A stretch of 64,000 nt of DNA, taken from the NCBI GenBank assembly GCA_003116875.1, contig BCKT01000003.1, positions 3,143 to 67,142 on the forward strand, read 5' to 3'. The notes under the pieces were generated by a model, which had not been told where the DNA came from, made no database searches, and saw only the letters and a list, made by a program, of their open reading frames with translations. The position numbers were made by a program, and so were the translations under genes. Below are positions 1-10,406 of the stretch, piece after piece (positions within the stretch are counted from its first letter, which is position 1; each line of letters opens with the position of its first letter). This stretch comes from Takashimella koratensis (lineage: Eukaryota; Basidiomycota; Tremellomycetes; Trichosporonales; Tetragoniomycetaceae).

Positions 1-367
1 ATGCATAGTAGCGGGCATTTCAACTATCAAAATGTGACTTGGAGCTGGTATGACAAAAACTGGGTCCAAATGCGGCAGAGACATTACATTTTGCATGCAA
101 AAAACAAGGTAAAAACAGGGCGCCCATGTGTAAAGGCGCCAGAGGGGGAAAAAGCAGGGAGAAACAACAACAAGGCATTCCCATTACTGCAGCGATTGTC
201 CCCAAGCTGGGACTGGAGAGGGGAGGCGCCTTACACTCACAGGCTCAAAAGGCAAATAGGCCCAAAGAATTATATAGGGGAAATGGCAAAAAGGGGCCGT
301 TTTTAGACAATGACACAGGAGGGTGTGTCAAGCCAGCCTTACCTTAGGGTCTTTGAATAACCTATTG

Positions 368-1338
368 GAAGTTATTTGAACTTCTAAGAAGTGTCTTATT
401 GTTCTCCTTTTTGACCTCTTCCAAAAGAGGAAAGAGCAGAGAGAACAATAGAGACACTTGTCACTTGGTCCACAAGACGAGAGGCAGCTGGGTCGGCCAG
501 CTCCGCCAAGCTTCGAGGAGAATTGGGTCAGGATGGCTACCAGAGATGCTGGTACCAGAGCGCTGTCAAGGGAATGAGCTGTATTAGCTTGGTAGGTATC
601 TGGCCGAGCCCAGGCGGCTGCCAGTNGAATGCGGTGATTGTTTATTTCGATAGAAAAAGAGACTGGCCTGCCCAGTTGGCTTCCAGTGCACTTGTTGTTG
701 GAGTCGGTGTGAGTGGGTGCGTGCCAGGCAACACCCCTGATAACAGGCTGGTTGGTCTGGTTGACTCCAGCGCTAATTGGTTTTGTTTCTCTACCTAGAG
801 GGACCAGCAAGTAAGTTCAAATAACTTACTCTAGGTTCCTTGCCTTCAAGACAGACAACAGGAGTTGCGGCTGGACCCCCATTTGTAGAGTTAGGATGGT
901 GACTGGGGAGCCCCTGCCTATACTCTACCCCGCTTGTACTACCCGTAGCTGTCTCTGAGGCGCCTAGGCTGTCTTTTCTGCATCTTCAAATATCTTTGAA
1001 TAACTTCTAATAAGATTGAATACAACCGGTAGGTGGTCTGGAACTGCACTGGCTGTCTAGAGTCAGCTACGCCAGCCTCTACCTGTCGTTCAGAATGCCT
1101 CCAGCTCATTGTTAAACCACTCCTCCTGACTGCAAGCATCCCAGAGGCGGGTTCTTGCAGTCAGTCAAAGTGTCGCTTTCCTGGTTTCCTCTTTGTAACT
1201 GTCGCTTTGTATCGTGTGTACGTATGTATGTATGGTGTTGGTGGTATGTGTCTCGTGTGTTGTAGGTCTCTAAAAGCTTCCTCCTAGCCTCATATTGAGT
1301 ATCTTCAAATACAATATAGTAACTTCAAATAAGTTACT
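368..1338. repeat. CAAAT-loop palindrome family (3 copies)
   Basis: Three small perfect palindromes share the five-base loop CAAAT. At 810-830 the arms are AGTAAGTT/AACTTACT. At 1318-1338 they are AGTAACTT/AAGTTACT. At 368-384 the element is reversed (loop ATTTG) with GAAGTT/AACTTC arms. The arm sequence differs between copies while base pairing is kept. A further TTCAAA/TTTGAA palindrome lies near 984-1000. Confidence 0.6.
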
Positions 1339-1446
1339 CTACACGTCATTTTCTCCGGTTGGACCTTTGTCCACGCACCACACCGTCATACTCGAAGCAG
1401 GATAGAGTATAGGCAGGGGCTCCCCAGTCAACATCCTAACTCTACA
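884..1446. repeat. 52-nt inverted repeat pair
   Basis: The arm at 884-935 reappears as reverse complement at 1395-1446. I count 49 of 52 matching positions, including an unbroken run through ctggggagcccctgcctata. The arms enclose about 459 bp with no evident coding sequence. Similarity falls off abruptly outside both arms. This resembles terminal inverted repeats of a small non-autonomous element or a pair of opposed repeat copies. I could not identify flanking target-site duplications. Confidence 0.75.
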
Positions 1447-1467
1447 GTGCAGGGCGCCCGACAATGT

Positions 1468-1800
1468 CCCACTCCTCCCATTTGTACTATTGCTTGGGGG
1501 CCTGATGGCTACTGCCACTGAGAAGGACTACAGAGGTCTCCTCTGCCCGTCTTTGTCTGTCTCATTGCAGAACTGGCTGGCCGTCAGGCTGTCTCTAGTG
1601 CTACTCTGTGCTAGAGCCCACAACTTTGATCTTTAAAAGCCACACCCCCTGTCCTGTAGTTAGGTACTTTCCTGCTGTACTCCTAGGGTCTATACAGATA
1701 CCGTGATGCCATTTCTAACCCCCTAACCGCTCCAAAAACAGACGGGCCCCTGGACTAGTTCCCCTCCTCCCCTTTGTACTATCCCTGGGAGGACTGATGG
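1468..1800. repeat. Diverged direct repeat pair
   Basis: Segments at 1468-1508 and 1761-1800 align in direct orientation. Both have a CCCxCTCCTCCC-like start, the shared core tttgtactat, then a G-run and ctgatgg. A few substitutions and single-base gaps separate them. The meaning is unknown; it may be an old local duplication of repeat sequence. Confidence 0.5.
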
Positions 1801-2261
1801 TCGAGTCAGGGCAGCGTTATATAAGGCTAAGATGCGTAATTGAATCCAACGTCATTCTCAATCTCCACGCTGGATGGCGACAAGTTCACGTATTAAGATG
1901 CGCAAAGTACTGGGTCAGCATAATCCTAGACATTCGTTGAGATGATGCGACGTCTACTGTTGCTCCACCTGTCCGCGCTCTCTTGTTCCCATCTCGGTTT
2001 TGTCAAACATGTTTTCCTCAGCGACCNCNNNNTCTACACCGTCTTTATCTGTCCTTTTCATCTTGCTATTTACTTCCTCATTCTCCTTCCCGCCTACAGC
2101 TACGGCCGACTGCTTGTCAACCTTGCGCGCCAGCTGGAGAGGGAGTAAACAACGCTGAGGCAGGGGGGCGGTTCGGCCTCGGCTGCCGTTGGGAGGGACC
2201 CTTGGCTCAGAACCGACGATGAGTGGGAGTCTGCATGTAGCGCAAACCTGGTAGCGGTGTA

Positions 2262-3137
2262 CTAACGCAGCTGATCCTCCATTGCGTTGTGTCTGATACA
2301 TGCTCGCCGCTCCGCGTCGCCGCTGGCTATTGCGAGGTGTGAAGGGTGCACGACCTTCGACCGCAAAGACGTGTCCGAGAGGTCAATCAAATTTGACCGT
2401 CGCTTCCAATGTCTAGTGGAGGGCAACTGGTCCAGGGCAGCTCGTACATAATTCGAGATCAGTAGGGAGGCGCAGTCGAAACATGTAAGCTTTGCACCCG
2501 GCGTTGACATGACGCGTTCAACACCGTGGTCAACGCCGTGACGCAACAGGTCTCTCATTGCGTCGACTCCGTCAAGCACCGGCTTTGCTACCGTTATTCG
2601 CCTAGAGATGTTGCGATGACACCCCAGGATGCAAGCCGAACTCGATCGAGACGACATTGAGACAACCAACGTACATTGACAGCGGTTCCGTCGATGCTGC
2701 GTGCCTGCGAGGTTGAGCAAGGTGATAGCGAGCACGATGATTAGGCTTCGAAGGTGAGAGAAATCGACACGTCGGGGTTTCGGAGGAGGGGAACTCCGAT
2801 AGTGGCACACCCGAAATCCCCTTGCCTCCGATGATCGGATGAACCGCGTGTGTCGGTCTTGGCCTAGACTTGGCTTTAATATCTCTGCCGGTGGCGCTTG
2901 CGAATTGCCCGAGATGGCCGACGTTGAAGACAGGGTTGTCTGATTCCGGTCCAGAATCCCCGGAGCCATCGCAACTGCAGCAATGAAGTTGTCTAGTATA
3001 GCGCTGAAACCACCGTAACGTTCGCACCACCCGCTCGCTGGACTATCTGCGCACGCGACTATTCTCCACACTACGATACCGTGATGGACTTTAGCCTCGC
3101 CGTCCAGGCTCTTCTCAACCAGTGTAGCCAGTGTCAA
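2262..3137 (-). other. Long open frame of doubtful coding status
   Basis: A minus-strand frame stays open for about 290 codons but has no ATG at its 5' end (its first codon in that role is TTG). Its translation shows no domain I recognise, no intron signals of the local kind, and an irregular composition. It could be a gene remnant or a chance frame. From 3138 to 3428 I see only the 5' flank of the next gene. Confidence 0.15.
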
Positions 3138-3428
3138 GAGCCAAGGCTAGCCCAGTTCCTAGAATAGCCCAATGATAGGCGGCGGCAAATCAGGAGCTAG
3201 AAGCCTTCCCGAGTGATAGGGTCAAGCCACACCTAGCGCCGACGGCCAAGATAAACAAGCAGACTTTGAAAGCATGATGTCCTTGCGAAAAGTGACAACC
3301 AATCACATCAGCTTCAGTATCTCCCACCACGTCGCCGGGGGCCAAAGCCTCAACCCGAAAAGTCCAAGATATACTTCGATATCAACCCCCGACTCTACTC
3401 CACACTCTACACTATCAACGTAAACAAA

Positions 3429-4364
3429 ATGCCCTTCGACAAGCGACCCCGAAAGACCTTCCGTGAGCTCATGTCCGCTGGACAGGTGTTCACCCCTTGC
3501 GTATGGGACTGTTACTCTGCCAAGGCGGCTGAGATGGCCGGGTTCAAGGCGATCCTCCTCAGCGGCGCGTCCCTCGGTTTCAGCATGTCTGGTGTTCCCG
3601 ACATGGGTCTTCACAACCAGGAGGAGCTCATCTGGGCGACCGACCGTATCTCCGACTACTCCCCTCTCCCCTTGATCATCGACGCGGACGACTGCTTCGG
3701 TGACGTCGCGCAGGCGTACAGGACTTGTCGACGATTGGCCAAGGCCGGTGCCGCTGCGATCCTTCTCGAGGACACCCCGAACGAGCGAGGATACGCGCGA
3801 TTCGGTCGTGCGATGGAGGCCGCGACGCTTGCCGGCAAGCTCGATGGCAACATTGAGCACCCGGTCATCTCCCAGGACCTTTGGCTCGCCAAGATCAAAG
3901 CTGCTATCGACGCTTGCGAGGGTACCGACTGCGTCGTTATCGCCCGTACCGAATCCAAGCTCGAGCTCGGCCTCGACGACGCTATTGAGCGATGCAAGCG
4001 CGCTGAGGCTCTCGGCGCCGAGATGACCTACGTTCACGGTCTTCGCACGCTCGAGGAGTGCCAAAAAGTCGCCAAGGCTCTTCCCGGATGGAAGATGTTC
4101 GGCGATGTCGCGGTCGTGGACGGCAAGCCATTCGTCGAGCTCGACGACATTGCGGCTCTCGGCTTCAATCTCGTCACCATGCACTACCTCGAGAAGGGCT
4201 CGATGTGGGGTATGATGGACTTTGGAGAGCAAGTCTTCAAGAACAGCAGCACTCGCTACTCGGACGAGCACACGATGGGTGGCCGAACCAAGGAGGAGCA
4301 GCGCAACCTTCTCGAGCGGGATATCGGATGGCTCGCGGCGGAGGACGAGTGGAAGAAGATTTGA
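3429..4364 (+). CDS. PEP mutase/isocitrate lyase superfamily enzyme
   Basis: Single-exon gene for a 311-residue protein of the phosphoenolpyruvate mutase/isocitrate lyase fold (2-methylisocitrate lyase, oxaloacetate hydrolase and dimethylmalate lyase relatives). Visible marks are DADDCFG near residue 79, the Mg-binding region of the barrel, and IARTES near 178. The catalytic loop of the lyases, normally a K(K/R)CGH-type motif after EDQ, reads EDTPNERGYARFG here, so the usual catalytic cysteine is absent. Fold assignment is secure. Substrate is unknown, and the altered loop argues against classic isocitrate lyase activity. The strong codon bias also keeps the antisense frame open, but that frame is a shadow. 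No targeting peptide is evident. Confidence 0.85.
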   Translation: MPFDKRPRKTFRELMSAGQVFTPCVWDCYSAKAAEMAGFKAILLSGASLGFSMSGVPDMGLHNQEELIWATDRISDYSPLPLIIDADDCFGDVAQAYRTCRRLAKAGAAAILLEDTPNERGYARFGRAMEAATLAGKLDGNIEHPVISQDLWLAKIKAAIDACEGTDCVVIARTESKLELGLDDAIERCKRAEALGAEMTYVHGLRTLEECQKVAKALPGWKMFGDVAVVDGKPFVELDDIAALGFNLVTMHYLEKGSMWGMMDFGEQVFKNSSTRYSDEHTMGGRTKEEQRNLLERDIGWLAAEDEWKKI

Positions 4365-4771
4365 TGGGTGTAGGAGGTGAGTTAGTGCGCGGAATTGGAG
4401 CTGATTCCTGTAGACATTCGCATTGCCACGAGAGAGATTACCTGTGATGTACTCTGCTCCACGGGCTCCTTACTTTGCAGCTTGTATTTGATTCATATAG
4501 TCTATGCATAGGGTTAATACCACTGCCTGCGTGAGATCAGAAACTACGCTCTGCGAATGACGCCAGCTTGTACGACCCCATCGTCTTGCATTCTCAGCGT
4601 CTCTCGCGGAAAGTGGGTGGGAGGTCAGCAGCACACATTGATTATTGGTCGATGACTGTTGTCGACGTGAACCCAACCATGTCGCAGGCCTTAGCGATCA
4701 GCAGAGTATAAACCAATGACAAATGCATCTAGAGTGCGACGGACCCAATCCAAAGTTACACGGTATGATCA

Positions 4772-6694
4772 TTATCCCCTCTCGAACCACTTCTTCAATC
4801 CTTCGCCAAACGATTTAAGAGCAGCGTCGATGTTGGGCATGTCACCGGCGAACTGAATCAGTCAGCTACGTTTTTCAACCGTACTCACAGTTGCACGGAA
4901 AAAGTTCAGTCTGTCCGTCTGGTCCACACCTGGTCGTTCAACAAGGAACAACCGAGCAGGCATCAACAAGACCTCTGCCTCGTCGATGAGGAACTGCCAC
5001 AGCTCATCCATCAACTCGCTCGTGTTGGTCGTGTAGTCTCCGCTTTGACTCCCTACAAACGGCTTGCGAGTGGCGAGCTTGCCTGCGGTCTCGGATTGAA
5101 TCTCGTTGACGGCGACAATCTGGGTACGGCTGTATCGAGCGTGAGACTTGATGTTGATCTCGAGGAATTGGAACATGCCACCGCCGCAAGGCTTGGTGGA
5201 GACGAGGTTGGGGTCACAGTACTTGGCCATGCAGTCGATAAAGTAGTCTCGCCTCATCTGGTACTCGAGTCGAACGGCTGACGTCAGGGCATATTCCCTC
5301 GAACGACTCACCCCACATCCACCGCATGAAGCCAGAGACACCCCAGTGCTCAGGAGACAAGTAGCTGGTCAAGATCGCTTGACCAACGTTGTTGGGACTT
5401 TGAGTAGAGGCCTCTGTATGTCAGCTGCTAACTACTCTCGCAACCTACCGCCCAGTCTCATCAGCCGCTCCGCGAAGAGGTCATTACACTGGATCCACCC
5501 AGTTCGGATACCGGGACCAAAGATCTTGCTAAACGTATCGATCCTGACGACGCGCCCCTCGACGTCTCGACTGAGGTAGCTCTTGATACCAGCGTAATCG
5601 TTGAAGACCTTGGCAACGTCGTGTGAGTTCTCCTCGCCCAAGGGGATCTTGGCCATAGTCTCCCGAGCCTCTGCCACGTTCGCTTCCCTCTTGGCCATGT
5701 CCGCCTCGTATGGCCTGTACTGGAGGGCTACATGGGTCAGTCATACCTCGCCGAAAACACATACCAAAGTAGGGATCATCCTCCATACTGCAAGTCAGCC
5801 GAGTTCTCATATCACGACTCACATGATGACATCGTGCTTCGAACAAATCTCATAGATCTTCTGGTATCTCTCCTCAGTCATGACCGAGCCCGTCGGATTC
5901 TGCCCACACGGAATGGTGTAGATCAAGTGAGGCTTCCTCCCCCTAGTCGACTCATCCCAGGTTGACAGAACCTCCTCGAGATCCTCGGGGACCATCCCGT
6001 CGTCGTCAGTCTTGACTGGGAAGAATTTGGCGCCTCGACTCCGGCCGTTGATCAAGGAGGTGTCGAAGGAGTACTCCTCGGTCAGGACGGTGTCGACTCC
6101 CTACCTATTAGCTCTGCAGGACGTTTCCACTCACTGGCTCAACGAAAAGCTGGAACACCTTTGAGATACCTGCGCCAATATCAACACTAGTCAAACGCCG
6201 CACTCACCATCCGTACCACCACACGTAACGAACAATCCCGCATCCTTCAAGACCCGACCATGGATCAACTCGTTGAGCTCCTCCAACAGCTCGATCAACC
6301 TCGGGAAGCCGTTGGACAGACCATACTGCAACACGTCGTTGAGATCAAACACACCCGCGGGGGCGTCTTCCGTGCCCGGAGCAGTCTTCTTGAGGTGAAA
6401 CTCCTCAGTCGTGGCCGTTCCATCCTTCCAGCTCTGCAACGATCCACTAGAGATAGACTCGACAGTGGGCATCGTAAATGTCGCATGCTTCAGAGGGAAA
6501 AGAGAGTCTACAGTTAACAACCGTCGACGTAACTACTCACGGTGGGGCATCCCTCCCGCGAGCGACCGGACAGTCTTCTTCTCCTTGAGCAGCTTGCCCA
6601 TGGCCTTCATGGCACTAGGCCGCTGCTCCTTGACAGCCTGGGCCAGGTGGTGGTGGAGATCGAGCGGCTCCGGCAGAGATGGTGCAGGCGACAT
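4772..6694 (-). CDS. PLP aminotransferase, ARO8/kynurenine-aminoadipate type
   Basis: Fold-type I PLP aminotransferase of the aromatic/2-aminoadipate group. It moves an amino group between an aromatic amino acid, kynurenine or aminoadipate and 2-oxoglutarate, probably in the cytosol. Motifs in order are GGMPHHSLFP near the N-terminus, CGGTDG, CGQNPTGSVM, MEDDPYF, and the PLP-lysine segment TFSKIFGPGIRTGW. It has many short introns. A 23-nt exon at 5765-5787 carries EDDPYF and a 35-nt exon lies at 6135-6169. The last intron, with GTGAGT donor and TTCAG acceptor, joins FFRAT to FAGDMPNIDAAL and gives a natural C-terminus ending KKWFERG at 4772. The start is the ATG at 6694; the frame opens upstream without better support. 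An amino-acid permease gene diverges from it, which fits a joint role in amino-acid use. Confidence 0.9.
5765..5787 (-). other. 23-nt microexon of the aminotransferase gene
   Basis: Donor and acceptor signals (TTGCAG before, GTATGT after on the minus strand) delimit a 23-nt exon. It encodes most of IMEDDPYF, a conserved active-site segment of this aminotransferase class. Both neighbouring frames join correctly only if it is included. Confidence 0.75.
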
Positions 6695-7321
6695 GGTGGT
6701 ACGGGTATGGTGTGGTAACCGTGAATTCGCAGTGAATAATGGCAAACGACTTTTCCAAAAAAAGTTGATCAACGGCAGTAAGTGTCACCCGCCGACGGCG
6801 CTTCTCGGTATCTCGGGACCGACTGCGGAGGACGGCGAATGCCGAGGATGTCCAACGTGGTCCCTCCAAGTCGCCGGCGGGGAGCTCAACTGCGACCGGC
6901 GAACACAACCTGCCGTAATCATCAGCAGAGGGGGNTTTCCAAAGTGGAGCGGACGGGCGGGAGCGGCGGGGCGCGACTGGAAACCACTCTTCTGGACCGG
7001 CTCCGGCTCCGAGGCAGCTCCGAATCAATCCCTGAACGTTTCCAGGCAAAATCACGCTAAAAATATCTTGGATTTGCCATTCCCCTGCTCAACCAATCAC
7101 AGGTCTGATGAAAAACAGCCCCTGCTTGGCCCGTCCCAGACATGCTTACGCCGGTGGCGTGCCAGACATACCCCACCCACAAACCAGGAGTCGTGATACT
7201 CGAGCCCCTGTCGCTCGCCGTCGCCGGAAATCGGACGACTTGATAAGGACATCATATTTAGTTCAGGTGTGATTGATCTGCATCTCCTTCCATCTTGTGA
7301 ACCATACCTCTTCACACAACC
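6695..7321. promoter_or_regulatory. Divergent promoter region, aminotransferase/permease
   Basis: About 630 bp between two divergent starts. The sequence is GC-rich in the middle (6780-7030) with several CGG and CCG triplets of the kind Zn2Cys6 factors bind, and one undetermined base at 6935. I cannot name a specific site. Both genes could share regulation because of the head-to-head layout. Confidence 0.4.
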
Positions 7322-9367
7322 ATGTCGTCACACATCGTCGACAACACCGACAGCCTCGAGGATGAGAAGAACGTCAAGGACCTCCAGCCCATCGACGTCG
7401 AGGTGGGAGACGCCCCGCTCGAGTCTGATGACATCAAGGTCGACGTCCACACTCATCTCTGTGAGTAGTTTCACTTTTGACAAGTTCGCAGTCTAACATC
7501 CACTAGACGATGGTGTCCAACGCAAGATGAAGCAGCGCCACATGCAAATGATTGGTCTCGCTGGTACATTGGGTACCGGTCTTTTCCTCGGTAGTGGTAA
7601 AACCATTCGCCAAGGTGGTCCTTTGGGTGCTTTGCTCGCGTACATGCAGACCGGTTCGATGTCTTACTGCATGTGTAAGTAGATTCTAACCAAGCTAGCA
7701 CACGCTGACCCTTGTAGTGATGTCCCTTGGAGAGATGGCTGTCTTCGCCCCCATCTCCGGTGGTTATGTCCACTTTGCCGAGCGATGGCTCCACCCTTCT
7801 GCCGGTTTCGCTCTCGGTTGGCAGGCCGTCCTCTCTCACAGTATCTCTCTTCCCAACGAACTCATCTCCGGCACTATCCTTATCGGCTACTGGGACACCA
7901 GTGAGTAGCGCCATCGTCACTTACAAACAATCAACTGATATCTCTTCTAGCCATGACCAACGCTCAGACTGCTGGTTACCTCACCATGTTGTTGGTTCTC
8001 TGCGCCGGTATCAACTTTTTCGGTGCCCGTTGGTTCGGTGAAAGCGAGGTGAGTACATCGTTTCGCACCTGGACGTGGCTGACCCTCGCAGTTCTGGTTC
8101 TCTTTGATCAAAATTCTCTTGATTACCGGTCTCATCCTCGCTGGTCTCATCGTCGACCTCGGAGGCAACCCTGCCCACGAGCGTCTTGGTTTCAGGTACT
8201 GGAAGAACCCCGGTCCTTTCGTCGACTACCTCTTCACTGGTCCCAAGGGTGAGTCGGTCGACTCATACCAGCGCTTACTCTTCCAGGTCAATTCGCTGGT
8301 TTCTTCACCGATCTCGTCCAGGCTGCTTACTCTTTCTTGGGTATGGAGTCGATCGCTATCGCCGCCGGAGAGGTCGAGAACCCCCGAAAGTCTGTTGCCA
8401 AGGCCGTCAAGCGAGGTAAGTGCCATTACAACTCATCATTAGTCGCTGACACCTTCAGTCTTCATCCGTATCTGTCTCTTCTACGTTGTCGGTATCCTCA
8501 TCATCGGTATGCTCGTTCCCTCGAACGACCCGCAGTTGCTTGCCGCAACTGGTACCACCGCCGCCTCCTCTCCCTTCGTCATCGCCTTCAGCCGTGTCGG
8601 TATCAAGGCCTTGCCCTCTATCATCAACGCCTGTGTCCTCACTTCGGCCTTCTCGGCCGGTAACACTGGTGTCTACATCTCCAGCCGAATGTTGTACGGT
8701 CTCGCTCTCCGTGGTCAGGCTCCCAAGGTCTTCGTCAGGACCACCCGTGGCGGTCTCCCCTGGGTTGCTCTCATCTTTGTCGTCTGCTTCATGCCCCTTT
8801 GCTACATGACCCTCGCATCGGGCGCTCAAACTGTTCTTAACTGGCTTACCCACTTGACTGCTCTGTAAGTTCACAGTCATGATGTTGCGGACACCCGCTG
8901 ACACTACCCAGCTCCGGTATCCTCGTCTGGGGCACTATCTGCTGCACCTACATCCGATTCAAGAAGGGTGTCGACGCTCAGGGCATTGACAGGACCAAGT
9001 TCGGTTACTACAACTCGTGGCAGCCATTCCCCGCCATCTGGGCCCTCTCCTGGTGCTGCGTCGTGAGTGACATCTGCATTTACAAACAGGAAAACTGCTA
9101 ACATCCCTTTAGGTCCTCTTCTTCAACGGCTGGACTGTCTTCACCAAGGGCAACTGGAACGTTTCCAACTTCCTCGTCGCTTACATCAACCTTCCCATCT
9201 TCTTCGCTGCTATCCTCATTCACTGGATCAAGCACGGCAGGAAGCCCTTCGTCCCCCCCTCCGAGCTCGACTTTGTCAGCAACATTCCCAACGACGAGGA
9301 TGTTGCCTTCGTCGAGCCACCCCCCAGGAACATCTTCGAAAAGGTGGTCGGCTACTTGTTCACCTAA
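7322..9367 (+). CDS. Amino-acid permease (APC superfamily, yeast AAT type)
   Basis: Plasma-membrane proton-coupled amino-acid permease of the GAP1/yeast amino-acid transporter family, roughly 560 residues with about 12 membrane segments. A hydrophilic acidic N-tail of about 55 residues precedes the family signature MIGLAGTLGTGLFLGSG in TM1. Later marks are SLGEMAVFAPISGGYVHFAERW and GMESIAIAAGEVENPRKSV in the middle and SAFSAGNTGVYISSRMLYGL in TM8. The gene has about eight short introns with CTGAC branch points. The start is the ATG at 7322 and the stop TAA lies after GYLFT. The substrate cannot be told from sequence. It stands head-to-head with the aminotransferase gene. Confidence 0.92.
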
Positions 9368-10406
9368 GTGTAGTGGCGGGACGACACGAACATTGTGGAT
9401 GGGCAAAATGGTCACAGGAGTCAAACGACTGCAGTCTGGGGGACGTTGGAGTTATCTTAGCGCTCGTGGAGCGATAGACTAGTTATACATACGTATAGTT
9501 CTTTAGAGGTTGTTCGGTTCGAAAAGTGGCGCAAGGAAAGCATGCACGGATAATCATTGCAGAGTGCAGCACCCGGACATGGGTCACAGATTGAACCATG
9601 TGAGAGACGACGCATTGTCAAGTTTGTGGTGAGGCTTTTCAGAGCGGTCAGATTCGCTCAGTCTCCCGCGATGCACATGAAACTCATTAGCACTATGACT
9701 GCTTGCCAAGCTCAGACTTGGCCAACATCACAAATCTGGACCGCAGAAGCTAGGACACACGTATTGTTTCCACCGTTCCATTCCGTCGAGAATTCGTTAT
9801 TGGATTGACAAACAAGGCTAGAGGTGCTGCGGGGGATTAGTCTACTGAGGGGAATGAGGTCTCTTCGCCCCGGCAATCTCTGTAGTGACTTCACGTACAT
9901 CCTCCCCTTGATACGCTGACAAAAGGTCCATCGCTAAGTCTCACAGGATGCGATCACTCCACGGAAAATAAAAGCAAGAGGTAGGGGAGTTGAGTACATC
10001 AAGTAGGGTACAAGGGGAGCTTAGTGTCACGGGGTGACATTTGCCACGGCGACTCTGTTTTAACCTCTTTAGCGACCATGACTAACAAACTGAGGTTTGC
10101 AGATGCTTCACAAGGGCGTTCGCGACTGCATGTTTGAGGCTGATAACGAACACGATCTTACCCTGTCGATAGACTGTCCTTCAAGATGATCACAGAGGCA
10201 GTCCAGACCACGTCGGTCCGGAGCATATTCTGCTTTCGACCCTCTCATAAGATCTGTAGTCGCCGCTGCCTTTTATAATGATAAGTAATGATCGTCCGAT
10301 GTGGGTGAATGAAATGACATTGCGCATTATGTGACTATGATCTATGACATCCTCAGTTCCCTCGCAGCAAGCCTGTAGTCTGCCGCATTCCTCTCTCAAA
10401 CACTCC
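9368..10406. other. Intergenic, no gene seen
   Basis: About 1 kb between the permease 3' end and the 3' end of the minus-strand dehydrogenase. Only short overlapping frames occur. No RNA gene, repeat or conserved protein was recognised. It presumably holds the 3' untranslated regions of two convergent genes. Confidence 0.6.

Larger units (their letters stand above)
1..2261. other. Gene-poor repeat-bearing segment
   Basis: I see no credible gene here. Open frames are short, overlap on both strands and match no family I know. The stretch holds an inverted repeat pair, several TTCAAATA palindromes and a diverged direct repeat, listed separately, plus undetermined bases at 626 and 2027-2032. It could be degenerate transposon or subtelomere-like sequence, but I found no reverse transcriptase, transposase, LTR pair or telomere repeat to support that. 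Confidence 0.5.

Noticed and set aside
1..2261. LTR retrotransposon
   Set aside because: No long terminal direct repeats, primer-binding site or pol-like translation were visible.
3303..4271. 322-codon antisense frame across the PEP mutase-like gene
   Set aside because: It mirrors the sense gene's codon bias, shows no family motif, and the sense frame is clearly conserved.
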